This document shows, in pieces, positions 46,384-57,673 of a DNA stretch of 64,000 bases. The notes below the pieces were generated by a model. It had not been told where the DNA came from. It saw only the letters and a list, made by a program, of their open reading frames with translations, and made no database searches. A program made the position numbers and the translations under genes. Source of the stretch: Brachypodium distachyon (Eukaryota > Streptophyta > Magnoliopsida > Poales > Poaceae); assembly GCF_000005505.3 (NCBI RefSeq), contig NC_016134.3, positions 32,550,150 through 32,614,149 of the forward strand, given 5' to 3'. Every line of letters begins with the position of its first letter. Positions within the stretch are counted from its first letter, which is position 1.

Positions 46384-46494
46384 ATGGGTGGCGCTGGATC
46401 ACAATGCCCGGGAGACGAAGCAGAGGCTCGACCAGAAGCTCAGGAGCAACAGAGCCGACGCCGCCGTCAAGAGATCATGGATTGAGAGATAAGA
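46384..46494 (+). pseudogene. 3' part of the split host gene
   Basis: Continues exon 2 of the fragment at 40070-40357: WVALDHNARETKQRLDQKLR, then KRSWIER and a stop. There is no further conserved domain downstream; CACTA-like sequence follows at once. See the 40070 entry for the family assessment. Confidence 0.5.
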
Positions 46495-46897
46495 ACCGAA
46501 GCCCAGGTCAGACCATACCAGTGCAGAATAGGCTACTAGTGTCGTTGCCAAATTGCCACTAGTGACCTGTTTGGGCCAGTGACGCAAACACGCCGCCGGT
46601 AATTTACATATTAGTGACGTGTGTTCGTGGCATGGCACTAGAATAGAATCAAAAATACTCATAACAAAAATACTAGTGGTGTGTAAACATAGCGTCACAC
46701 CACTAACTTGATTTTAAAATTTTAAAAAAAACTGATGCTGCTATTATTGAATTCAACAGCAATGTCATATGTCACAACAGTAATCCAGATAACAGAACGG
46801 TAATTAACATCATCCATGCCATTATTGAATTTAACTAGCTAGAGTAGCATATTATTGACGCTCATCAACTAATATCATATTACAGCGACCTAGCTAG

Positions 46898-47454
46898 CTA
46901 GAACTCTGAGTCAGGCCCGTCATCATCTCTTGGGTCACTGTCTTCAGAGTCGTCGGAGTCTTCAGAGTATGAGTTGTTGTCGTAATTGACGGGGCGCTTG
47001 TAAAGGAAATAGATGGTGTCAAAAGCATGGTCTAGATAGAATTTGCAGCTCCCCCCGGCTTCCATCTTATAAGTTTTTGCAACTTTTGTCCAACTAGGGC
47101 AACCAAAATAGGTCCGGTCTGCCTCGTTGGTGACTTGAACCCTATAGGTCATGGTGGGCAGTGTATGCCGGACCAGGGTCACCTCAAACGATCCCTGGTG
47201 ACTAATGTCTCTCTTGACATGCTCCATGAAGTCACGCCTTGCGCTGCAGGGAATGGGCTGAGCAAAATTATAAGAAAACAACAATTAGCTGGGCGCGACC
47301 GTAAAAATCTCAGTCACAACATGTTGAATTGAAACATACATACCGTCCTAATTTCATAGTTCTCGGAGAGCACTATCACAAACTTCTTATCCTTGCAACC
47401 GGCGTAGCCACAATTGGCGCACACGGGGAAAATTTGTTGCATCCTGCGTTCCAT
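46898..47454 (-). CDS. B3-like DNA-binding-domain protein inside a CACTA-like element
   Basis: Two exons, 47454-47344 and 47257-46898, with GT-AG intron and intact frame, 156 residues. The N-terminus is MERRMQQIFPVCANCGYAGC. The block CKDKKFVIVLSENYEIR, then DFMEHVKRDISHQGSFEVTL, then TYRVQVTNEADRTYFG, PSWTKVAKTYKMEAGGSCKF and IYFLYKRP follow the order of a plant B3 fold. The C-terminus is an acidic Asp/Ser tail. It could bind DNA as a transcription factor or serve the element. B3 is judged from pattern only and is divergent. Whether it is expressed is unknown. Confidence 0.55.
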
Positions 47455-48659
47455 GTTACTGATGTTTAATGTGCAACTGAGAAATAATTTCACACAATTT
47501 GCATCTATGTGCCTGAATCAACTACACTAAATCTAAATCAAACTACACTATAACTAAATCTAAAGCAACTACACTATAACTAACTCTAAATCAACTACAC
47601 TATACAACTATACCTAATAATAAAATCAAAAGCGTTTCTCTCTTTGTTCGTTGTCTGAGCGCCTTCGTATTTCTTTGTAAGTAGTGTTTAGTTGTAGAGC
47701 AAGGTGGAATGGAATAGAATGGTTATATTTCTATAGGCTGGAATGGAATGGTACAGTTCTATTTTTTTATATTCTAAGAACCAACCACTTCGAATCACTG
47801 GTTACACTTGAAACCAAATGATTCCTGCCTTTTGAGTTACCATATGGTTAAGAACGTGTAGCCATAGCATACGAGATTGAAACGGATCAGCCCGGCCTGC
47901 AGGGGCGGAACTACCAATATGGCATGCTATCGCTATGCCACACGTGTATCGGGTTTGTTAGATTTTCCCATCTTCTGATCTGGTCTCTTTATTTATTTGC
48001 ACGAAGAGAACATAAGGAGATGGTCGGGGCTTGGGGCTGTTAAAGTGTAAGTGTTCGTTGTAACGTGTACTCTGCTTTCGGTTCTCTGTTTGACTTAGTT
48101 TTGATGTAAGTTAGCAGATCAGACCACTATTGCACACACTCTTCAGATCGTGCCAAACCCAAAGTACTCCTAGGTGTACTTACTCTCACATTGAATATTC
48201 TAATGTATGGTAGTATATATTCTATTTTATCATTTTTAATAAAGTCATATACTATTTGTAAGATATTTCAAAGCGAACTACATGAAAAATTTACAAGTTG
48301 GAACGTAGTTCTTACTATACTAGATGATGCCCCACACGTTGTTACAGAAATTTTTAGTTAACATACGTGAGTCCACATCGTTGAGAACATACATGAGTGA
48401 AAAGTAGCAACCGAAGAGTATCCAATGAAAATGTATAATGGAATTGTATGATAGAATCAAAGTAGTAACCAAAGAGTATCAAGTGAAAATGTATAATGGA
48501 ATTGTATGGTAGATTATAGATTATTCACTTAGTGGAAATAGCTTGATGAAAAGTAGCATGCATGCATGTACAAGCAATATGAGTTTTTCCACTAAATAGG
48601 TGTGAACAAATTAATGGTGTGATGATGTGGCATGCTTGCATGTTGAGAGAAATCAAGTA
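47455..48659. other. Interior of the CACTA-like region, no gene seen
   Basis: AT-rich. It includes a short tandem run of 'ctaaatcaactacactataa' variants (47515-47610) and a degenerate element end 'tactagatgatgccccacacg' near 48320. No coding signal. Confidence 0.5.
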
Positions 48660-48783
48660 CTCCCTCCGTCCAACAAAAGATGTTTCAAGTTTGTCAAAAT
48701 TTAGATGTATGTAGACATGATTTAGTGTATAGATGCATTCAAATTTAGTCAAAGTTGAGACATCCTTTGTTGGACGGAGAGAG
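48660..48783. mobile_element. Stowaway-type MITE
   Basis: ctccctccgtccaacaaaag and its near-complement flank a 124-bp AT-rich body, with TA duplications at 48658-48659 and 48784-48785. It is the same subfamily as 51657-51783 and 57399-57520. Confidence 0.92.
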
Positions 48784-49655
48784 TAGTTGGTTTCTCCTAT
48801 TTAGATATAGAAGATTTAAGAAATACCTTCAGATTTGTACGTATAATAGGGTTGTTAAAAAACTAAATATTCTAACTAAAAATTCAATTCCTATTCGCTC
48901 TAATGGTGGGCCTAAATATTGACAATAGCTGCATCCCCATATTTGTCCACTCGACAAAAAACCGATTTTGGTATTTGTTGAATGCAATATATTACGTATA
49001 TATATACACTGTCGGAAAACAGAAGAAGGAGATGATGAATTACTCGAGCAGACGTGAAAGAGGAAGATTCCTTCCATTTTTTTTCAATCCACCCCATTCT
49101 TCCCCAGCCCCATGTCAACCTCGGTTGAATTTGACGCAAATCCTCCCCTAATGATTTTCCTCTCTTCTTCTTCTTCTTCTGACCTAAGAGAGGTGAAGAC
49201 CTTTGTGGATGTGGTGCGATGGAGAGGATGTTGCATGGCTCTATTGGCACTGGTGCACATGTACCAAGCGGCTCGGCTGAATTAGCGGGCATAGGAGGCA
49301 TGTGGTGGAGCTGGCTGGTTTCTGTGACACACCTTAGCTATACTAACGCAAACTTACTTTGTATGCCTCCGCAACATAAATTTTCTCTCCCGTTGCAACG
49401 CACATGCATGTTTACTTGTAAATTAGAAGGAGAGGAATTGGGTGGCTCACCTTGGGGTCGACAGAGACGGAAATGGAAAGGGTCGACGGCAGTCGCAACT
49501 GTGGTCTTTGACGGCAGGAGGAGAGGGATGGAGGGCGGCAGCGGCCCGAGAGGAGAGGAAGTGGGAGAGAGGGAGGGTGGCGGCGCAAGTGGGAAGGGTT
49601 TTGAGGAGGGACGCGCGGTGGTGTTGTGATGTTCGCCGCAAGGCTGGCCTGCACT
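48784..49655. other. CACTA-region sequence with unsupported open frames
   Basis: GC content rises at 49220-49620 and frames are open on both strands. The minus-strand frames begin ahead of the CACTA right end, so they could be a 5' exon of an element gene. No domain is recognisable. Confidence 0.35.
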
Positions 49656-49929
49656 ATTGGCGTGGCCCAATAGCCCACACCACTAGTGGTGCAACCAATT
49701 TTGCCCACCCAATGGTACTAGTGTGCTCAAATGCACCACTTGTGAAATGCGTCGGGCCAGGACCATTGGGACCACATACCAGTGGTGTGTCCCGTCCACA
49801 CGCGCACCACTTGTATCAACTTACAGGTGGCGTATGAGAAAAGTGTCACACAACTGGTAATAGTATTGCGCGGAGCTATAGTCATGCGCTCCTATTAGCA
49901 GTTTCCTGCTAGTGTCATATCAAATACAG

Positions 49930-50247
49930 TACTTTTCGGTTAATTTCACTAGGGAATATCGGATTCCATTTCCAAACCCAGCTATTGAACACCCACGCCT
50001 AAAACTTGGCGGTGCTTTTGTTAGACAAAGGGTTTGCCTCGTGAAAGGCACATATGGTAGAGCAACGATCACTACAAACTGGACAGATTCTGTACGAGCG
50101 GCTCAGGTAAAAGAATGGGAGATCTTTGCCTTTGTGTTCGTTGTTTGCAACTTGTCGCGCATTGTCTCTAAAAACATGGCCTCAGGTGCCTCCAAGCTGT
50201 TGCTGAAGGGAACAGATCACTATGACGTCAAAATGAGCCTGGGTTAG
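49930..50247 (+). pseudogene. Partial B3-like gene fragment next to the CACTA end
   Basis: An open frame contains RLKLGGAFVRQRVCLVKGTY, GRATITTNWTDSVRAAQVKE and WEIFAFVFVV. This has the layout of the second half of a plant B3 domain (a Trp followed by a basic helix and then a 'GD-F-F'-like strand). There is no start or first half: the CACTA right terminus lies immediately upstream. It was probably cut by the insertion. The call is tentative. Confidence 0.4.
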
Positions 50248-51130
50248 GTTTTCCGTACTGCTTGTTGTAGAAAATATGATGCAGGAAATATTGATAATAG
50301 AAGAGGCACGCGTGCAAGGGCGCGGCCCAGCCCCTGGTATGCTGCGAAAGGATCAATCTTGCCGAGTCATGTCCTTTTGCACTATATATATCTTACGAAA
50401 TACAGAGTGACTGTTTCTTTTCTTTTGTTTGGCTAATGGGAGCTTCGTAAGGCAAAACAAAATGGGCTGTAAGAGGCCGCAAGTCACACCTACTTGACGA
50501 TCTGAGACGCTAGCTGAACTTATTCTTGTCCGGCGCTACAAAACGAGCGAAGAACAAAACTATTCACCACCATAAAAAAGTGCAGTGTGTATTAATGTTG
50601 CCAATAACAGTTGAAATGATCAGATCACGAGGATAGAATGGAAGACGGGAAACGAATCGGGATCAGTATCGCCGTGGAACTGCAAACGAATCGAGGCATG
50701 CTGGTACTGAGGAGCCATATATATATATCCTGCAACAGGGATCACACAACTTTGGTTCTTGACTGTCCATCAGATTTCTGGATACAAAATATTAATACGC
50801 CTACTACTTATTTTTTCTTTTTTATATTTTTCTTTTTTATAAGACTCTCTAGCCTAGTAGTAACTTTTTTCTTTTTGAGCATGACACTCTAGCCCAGTAG
50901 AGTTCTCGTAAAGCGGCGTGTGAGTGGAACGGCCCGGCGATATCCGATCGGGCCTATTGAGCCTGGTACCTGACGCGGGGGCCCATGGGCCTTTTTGGCA
51001 TTCCCTGTTTAGCGGGAAATGCTCTCGAGTTCTTCCCCACGCGCGCCCTTTCCCATCCCCGTCGCATTCAATTCAATCTCTCGTTTCTCCCCGGAAATCT
51101 ATGCGACTGAAAAGGAGTGGCAGGCGAACC
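50248..51130. other. Intergenic, no gene seen
   Basis: AT-rich to 50900, then a GC-richer 5'-leader-like stretch before the small basic frame at 51151. Confidence 0.45.
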
Positions 51131-51150
51131 AGCCCAAGCTCAAATCCAGT

Positions 51151-51464
51151 GATGGCTCCCAAGCGCAAGTCCTGTTGCGGCGCCGGCGATGTCGCCGAGG
51201 AAGACGCGGAGCATGGCCGCCGGGAAGCAGGGCGCGGTGGCGCCGGCCAAGGAGGAGGAGGAGGAGGCTGAGGCGGTGCCGGTGCCGCCTCCGGCGGCGG
51301 TGGCGGCTGGGCAGAAGTGGAGAAGGAAGATGCAGATGCGGCCAAGCAGAAGGGGAGGAAGAAGGCCAAGAAGGAGGTCGCGGCGGCGGAGGATGGCGGT
51401 GTTGCCGTCGAAGAAGCTGGACATGGACGAGGTCATCCAGGGAATCGTCAAGAAGATTTCCTAA
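51151..51464 (+). pseudogene. Lys/Arg/Ala-rich small protein gene, frame disturbed
   Basis: ATG 51151 opens MAPKRKSCCG but runs into a glycine-run stop. A second frame from 51189 (MSPRKTRSMAAGKQGAVAPA, a Glu run, PPPAAVAAGQKWRR) ends KKLDMDEVIQGIVKKIS. Between them a third frame gives DAAKQKGRKKAKKEVAAAED. The pieces read best as one basic nuclear-type protein broken by two small indels. No family was recognised. It could also be a chance GC-rich frame. Confidence 0.35.
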
Positions 51465-51656
51465 ACCAGATCAGGCATTCATGATTGGATGTGTCCCCCT
51501 TTTGCGACAAAAGCATGTGCATTCAAGGCTAATTTCGGGTAGGAACTTGATATCACAGTGGTCACAAAATGTGGATTCTTCAACTGCTCTGTTAATTCTG
51601 CGTCTGGTGTTACAAGACATGTCAAATTAACCGCAATGGCAAAATGGATATTAACG

Positions 51657-51783
51657 CTCAATGTCCGTCCAAATAAAAGATATCTCAACTTTAGTTAAAT
51701 TTGAATGCATCTATACACCAAGTCATGTCTAAATACATTCAAATTTTGATAAATTTGAAATATCTTTTGTTGGACGGAGGAAG
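51657..51783. mobile_element. Stowaway-type MITE, left end eroded
   Basis: The right end ttgttggacggaggaag is followed by TA; the left end reads ctcaatgtccgtccaa instead of ctccctccgtccaa. The body is collinear with 57399-57520. Confidence 0.85.
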
Positions 51784-52589
51784 TATGTGCTTTTTGGGCT
51801 GATCAAGGCCTTTGTTTCCTCATGTTGGGTTACTTGGGTGTTCTACGGTTACCTACTACTCTAGACCTAGACGAAAAGATCGAAGTTCGATAGTCTTACT
51901 GAACACTCGCTAAGTCAGTTCGTTAAGGGCTCGGTCATGCCACAAAGGCCTGAAAAGTAGGCCCTGCCAGTCATAAAACGTGGGATTCAGGAAGATCTGT
52001 TAGAAGGGGTAATTAGAGGAAAAGGTTTGGTCAAATGGGCTATAATTTTTAGATCGTGTCAAAAAAATTCAACGAGGGGGTAAAAAGTGGAATTCACTCT
52101 AAGATCAATTAAGCGGGATAATATGATCCAGCTTGTATCCCAAAAAATAGGACTATGGCTTTCTGTTAAAAGCACCAGCATATGTATGCCGTGATTATAC
52201 AGTGATACTAAATTTGACAGCTGAACCTGAGTGCCTGGTCCATATGCAAAGCAGCCAGTAAAGAGTAAGTTCGTTGCAAACTTCACGGAAAAAGAATAAG
52301 ATCATACTTCAGCACACACATATTATATTTCCTTGACGAAGGTAGTTTCTTGGGTTACACACCTTAATGCCAAACTAGCACATGTTTCAATCCATCTCCA
52401 TAACGGCCAACAGCAGTCCGATTGCAAGAAACGCAGTCGGCCGATCACAATTTTCACAGATAGCAAGGGAATTGCACATAAAACTGGGAAAAGATCTGCA
52501 GGCATCAGATGCTGACTCTAGAATTTAAGTCCCACGGGATGATATAGATCGCTGCTGTTGAAACTGGAGATGGGCCAGAGAGCACTTGG
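51784..52589. other. Intergenic, no gene seen
   Basis: 3' flank of the minus-strand UEV1 gene. The frames here have no domain. Confidence 0.5.
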
Positions 52590-55500
52590 CTAGAAGAACG
52601 TCCCTTCAGGGGGCTGCACCAACTTGCGGTTCTGCTGGGCTGACATATCTTTCTTCAGCTGGCTTAAGACATGTTCCATTGTGTAATCGCGCTGCCAGTT
52701 TGCTAGCACACCGAACTTCTTCGGGTCAACCTGCAGAACCGCAGCAACCAAATGAATAAATATGTATCAGAAAAAGTAGCCTACACATCAGTACGGGATT
52801 TACCATGCATGTACATGGAGAGAGAGAGAGAGAGTACCGCTCCAGTCTCGTGATTAACACATGTCATGTTGATTCTCGAATGAAATCTAACAGATGGTGC
52901 CTTCTCGGGGTAGTCCTTGTCACAGAACAGCTTCAGCTGGTAGATGCGACCCTCATGGACAGTCTGCCAGGTTGAGTAAGGAGATTTAAATAATATACTC
53001 CCTCTGATCCTAAATTGTTGACTTCAATTTGCCCAAATATGGATGTATCTATTCTTAAAAAGCGTCTAGATACATGTAATATTTTGACAACAATTTAGGA
53101 TCGGATGGAGTACGTGCCAATAGCTGAAAGAATGGCTGTGTGCATTGATTCGATGCGGAGGCCAGGGAGATCCCCTTTGCGGAAAAAAATAGCTGAAAGA
53201 AACGTGAGTGGAACAACATGCAAGCATTCCCAGTATATAGATTTCGATGCAACTACTAAGAACCTATTTTCCTGGCCTGGTGTAAGACAGGAACGAGCTG
53301 AAAAGCTACTATTGTCCGTCGTGTATATGCAGCATCCGCTGTCACTAAATTTCTAAAAACAGAACTAGGATTCAGTATCAGTGGTAGGCAGTTTTATTTT
53401 CTTTTAGTAGTTTCTATGAATGTATGGGACTGACTGAAGAATAACGAGAGAATAATCTCACATTGTGTGGACCAATAATGGTGCCAGTCCATGACCGCAT
53501 GTATATGTCATCTGCATCATCCATTCCATAGCTGACTGTTCCATCTCCAATGCCCTTCTCCCCACGCTCAAGCTCTTCTAGCAGCCTGAAGTTCCTAGGA
53601 ACTGCAGTCATGTTAATATATTAGTAACCTTCTTGCAGGCATATTTACTTAACCAAATGTAATGCTCAGTTCATTTTCCCAAGATGGAACAGAAAATCAA
53701 CAAAGAGCATGATATGTTTCCGTGCATTGGATGCTGGATTGAAGAACTTGCTTATGCAGGGAGCAACACTAATATAGTTGCAATATTCCAATGCACATTC
53801 TACAAGTGCTGACTTCGGTGAGCTTTGTGGATTATGGTTGCTGTTCCTCGAAGTGAGCACAAATGCACCAGCGTATTCTTATGTGGATGGGGCAGGCTGA
53901 TACTAGCTCAATTTCTGTTTTATGTAGTGTAAAAAGGAAAACCACATACGCTCTGGCAGGGGTAGGAACAATGCAAAAAAAAAGAAGTCACAACAGAACC
54001 AGAAAATATAGAAAGTCTAACTTATGATGTACCCAGATATTTGGCATGTTGAAGCCACATGATTCACTCATGCCCTATATTTACGGTCTGTTCACAAAGT
54101 GTCAGTTAAAAGTGCAGGGCATCCTTGTGAATTGCAAAAAACTTATTTAGGCAAGTGAGTACAAATTTAGGCTTGGCATATACAACAATATGTTCAAGAT
54201 AGCAAAATTAACCTTTCAGATTTTCCATGGCCTAATTAATCATTACAATACAATATGTGATCCTTACACTAGTAAACTCTGCAGGTTCCAACATGTTTGA
54301 ATGGGGAAATCAACTCAAGATATCTTCTCTCCAATACAAAGCCAATTTGCTCTCTATACTGGATCAATGCCACCAAACCCAACAGTCATGCATCCTTTTT
54401 TTCAGCAAGAATAAATCAAGACGAAGTTAAACCACAGCAATGTCAGCCTGTTTGCAGTTATACAGCCCCAATCGGTTATTATAAACTAAGTAATCAGATA
54501 AAGACAAGCCCCAATCAGCCCTGTTTGTTACACAGCCCCAATCAGCCCTGTTTGTTTGGGCTTCTGCTTCAGCTTATGGTGCTTCTAGCCCTCTAAAAAG
54601 CACTTCACCCGTTTACACATGAAGCTGAGAAGCACGTCCGGAGGTGCTCCCAGCTTCATGTGTAAATGGGTGAAGTGCTTTTTAGAGGGCTAGAAGCATC
54701 AAAAGCTGAAGCAGAAGCCCAAACACACAGGGCCAAATGTTTAGTTGATCCAAAACTGACTCATGAACATAGTTTGACCATATCATGCATGACCTTAGTC
54801 AAACCAAAATTAGGGGCATGGTTTTCTACTTGGATTTTAGTACAGTATGAAACATGATGAATGCTTCAAAATATAACAGATACAATGCAGTGTCAATTTT
54901 ATCTAATTATACATCGCTAGTTAAAAAGGTAAAATAAAGTGCATAATTTAGATAAATTTAAGAGCATGGGTGGCTACAGATTCAATGGAAATTTAATCTA
55001 GCTGTTCTCAACAATTTTGATGGTATCCTCAACAGTCACTACCCATAGAAAAGGTAACTGAAGTCAGCTTAGATGCGGCTACAAACAACATTCTCAGCTT
55101 GGCCTATCCTACAACATGCACGTAACCAAACACTCACCCTCACATCAACTCGGCCAGAATCCAAGATACAATGCGGGCTAAGGCTATGCAGGCAACCGTA
55201 TACACCCTTAGGGCTTCTCCCCTTACCAGCACAGCCACAACCAAACATGGACAGCAGCAGCAGCACGCCAGCACGTGTCGCCAGAAGCACCTCTACCTCT
55301 TCACAGACATCACATCTCCCTGGACCCTCCTTGCTGCCACAGAACAGAGTCCCTAGCCTGGCCCTGGATCTGGATGGAGCGGAATAGAGGTGGGCAATGT
55401 CTATGCAGTGCCAGAGCAGATGGGGTGGTGAAATCATCTATCATACCTGCTTCAGCTCTGTTGTTATTTGTATGTTCAACTGGCTAATAGGTTAACACAT

Positions 55501-56527
55501 TGGCAGCTACTGCATATTTAAATAATTGTTCTATAGAACTGCAACAATAATCACGCCCTATGTACTTGGCTACGCATGGCTTAGACACACCTGGCGATTA
55601 TCTCTGCACAGGCACAACAAACATATGCCTCATGTCTAGAATAATATTATATAGAATTGGAATTTCCTCAGCCTAATCTCCTCTGATACTACAATATTAC
55701 ACAACAAAAAATCCATAATCAGTATTTCTAAAACCAAAACCAAGCACCACAATGGACTGATTAAGTGTAAGAAATGCCAATTAAACAATTAGTGCAACAC
55801 TACCTATATATAAACCATTCCGAACATCGAGCCGTTCACTCCTTCATTCACCCTGTACGATCATCTGCTGCATGCCTTACAACTAAAGAGCGAAACCATG
55901 ATCAAGTGGACATTGCAGTCTTCCTTATAACCGCGACCTATAGCTACACCATTATAATTACACAATAGTCCAATTGAGCCATGAGTAATACCTACACAAT
56001 GGTACTGACCATCACCTGCTAGCACATATGCAACTCCATCTTTCTGCAGAAACCGTCACTAATTTGATGAAGCAGAAAATAAAATAACAAGTCCAATACT
56101 ACTGCATCACAGTTTTTACATGGCATGCCATTGTCAAACCATATCGCCAGTCAACTATACAGCGTGCCCATGCCATGCAATCAATCACATCGCCGACCAA
56201 ACATACCAGGTTATCGCGTCAATAGAGAGATCTATATGTTATCTAACCATGCGCCTAGCAATTATCGCTTCCCAATTAATCAACGCGCCGGCATGGCCTG
56301 ATCACTTGCGAAAAAAAATTCCCCAAATACCTTATGAGATGCACGTTATGGCTCAAACCACATCAGATCGCGAACAAGCGGATCGGACCGCAGCGCAAGG
56401 CGAGACCAGACCGTACCGAATCGCGCGCGATCGAGAGAAGGATGAAAAAAAAAAGAGTAGCGCGAGACAGAGGATGAGAATTGCTCACCGACAACGCTCG
56501 ATCCGGCGCCGGAGCTGCCCAGCGTCA
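52590..56527 (-). CDS. UEV1: Ubiquitin-conjugating enzyme E2 variant, UEV1/MMS2 type
   Basis: Partner of UBC13 in building Lys63-linked ubiquitin chains, used in DNA-damage tolerance and signalling; nucleus and cytosol. Four exons on the minus strand: 56527-56488, 53601-53462, 52963-52838 and 52730-52590. All GT-AG junctions are in phase, giving 148 residues, the normal family length. The sequence begins [20 protein letters not shown] and continues with [79 protein letters not shown] and the end [10 protein letters not shown]. The position where active E2 enzymes have the catalytic Cys is occupied by the VLANW block, as expected for a variant. The 2.9-kb first intron holds a foldback MITE; intron 2 holds a Stowaway. 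Confidence 0.96.
52998..53110. mobile_element. Stowaway-type MITE in UEV1 intron 2
   Basis: ctccctctgatcctaaattg and its near-complement caatttaggatcggatggag bound a 113-bp element between TA dinucleotides. Confidence 0.88.
54545..54733. mobile_element. Foldback MITE in UEV1 intron 1
   Basis: An almost perfect inverted repeat. The left arm contains ccctgtttgtttgggcttct, 'gcttcagctt' and 'ctctaaaaagcacttcaccc'. The right arm contains their complements in reverse order, around a roughly 25-base loop (gagaagcacgtccggaggtg). The ends resemble hAT-type MITEs. A second partial copy of the left end ('aatcagccctgtttgt') lies at 54512-54530. The transcript of this intron would form a long hairpin. 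Confidence 0.9.
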
Positions 56528-57081
56528 TCGTCGATCGATCAGCGGTTGGGCGGATTCGATCTCGAGGGGACAGAGAGAGGGGGGGGAGGGGATATGAGGG
56601 ATCGCCTGCGCGAGGGGAAAGGGAGGGTCTGCGGCGGCTCAACGCGAAGAAGATTCTTCCGTGTCCCCTCGTTGCGTCTTTTCTGGGCGTGGGAATGTGA
56701 AGATGGAATGCTTCGATGGTGGCTATTGGCCGTCGGATCGGGAACGCAGTGATCACAGGGGCACACGCCAGATATCGACGTGTTCCCAGCGAATTTCGGC
56801 TAAATTTAAACCTAGGGTGGCTTTTCAAACAGAGGACGCACAAGTTTTTCCAAATTTTACTTTCATTTATTCTACCTATGCTTGCACGAGGTCTATCCAA
56901 TGCAAACATTTATTCGGTACTAATTTGTAAACTATCCACGTGGATCATCAGATCTAGAACATGCGACGTAGATCGAAGTTGAGAATCAAGCATGAGATAT
57001 GCCCATTAAGTTATGTGAAAAACGTGTTCAAGTGAGATGTGTTGCTTGCGTACATATGAAGACGAAATTGATAATCTTAAC
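56528..57081. other. UEV1 promoter side and intergenic DNA
   Basis: GC-rich for about 170 bases upstream of the UEV1 start, then AT-rich. No TATA box is obvious. The long frames here on both strands are composition artefacts. Confidence 0.45.
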
Positions 57082-57241
57082 CAGTGGCGGAGCCAGCCCA
57101 AGGCTGTAGCCTGAGCACTCATGCTTAATTTTCATGATTTAGGTGATCGGACACCATTAAAATCGCTGTTTTTTCCTTGGGGTGTGCCGCCGGGAACCCT
57201 GGGCACATGCCCGTGGTGCCCCCACGGTGGCTCCGGCAGTG
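57082..57241. mobile_element. MITE with CAGTGGCGGAGCCA ends
   Basis: The left end cagtggcggagccagccc pairs with the right end, whose complement is cactgccggagccaccg. The 160-bp body is non-coding. 'tggcggagcca' ends are common among grass DNA elements. Confidence 0.65.
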
Positions 57242-57398
57242 GTCTTAACTATGTATGTAAAAGAACTATTTAGTTAGATAAATCGTTGGTCCAAATAAAA
57301 TCTTAAAAAATACGCATGCCTTATTTTTTGGAATAGAGTATATTTATGTTCAAAAGTTACATAAGTGCATACCTAGTAAGAAAACTAGAAAAGATGTA

Positions 57399-57520
57399 CT
57401 CCCTCCGTCCAACAAAAGATGTCTTAACTTTGACTAAATTTGAATACATCTACACACTAAGTCATGTCTAGATACATTCAAATTTTGATAAATTTGACAT
57501 CTTTTGTTGGACGGAGGGAG
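57399..57520. mobile_element. Stowaway-type MITE
   Basis: 122 bp with near-perfect ends ctccctccgtccaacaaaag and the complement, and TA target duplications. It is the best-preserved copy of the subfamily in this window. Confidence 0.95.
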
Positions 57521-57554
57521 TAACATGATTGTTTTAACGACATTAGTAAAGTAC

Positions 57555-57673
57555 TCCTTCGGTTCCTAAATATAAGATGTTTTGATTTTGTTAAATTCAT
57601 TATGACACATATTATAGTATATCTATTTAAATCTTAAATCACTTATTTAAATCTTAAATTTAGGAATGGAGGT
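57555..57673. mobile_element. Degenerate Stowaway-like MITE
   Basis: The left 'ctccttcggttcctaaatata' and right 'aaatttaggaatggaggta' are complementary but eroded. It lies 34 bases after the previous element. Confidence 0.7.

Larger units (their letters stand above)
46520..49913 (-). mobile_element. CACTA-like element region
   Basis: The right terminus read on the minus strand is cactagcaggaaactgctaa, a CACTA-type end. About 250 bp next to it (49660-49910), and 46520-46720 on the left, are dense in 'cactagtg', 'caccactagtggtg' and 'ccagtggtgtg' words, the usual subterminal repeats. The left terminal CACTA sequence was not found intact and no transposase was recognised, so this is a degenerate or non-autonomous element carrying a B3-like gene. 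Confidence 0.6.

Noticed and set aside
49219..49629. 136-codon plus-strand frame
   Set aside because: Composition resembles untranslated CACTA sequence; no conserved motif, and equally open frames exist on the other strand.
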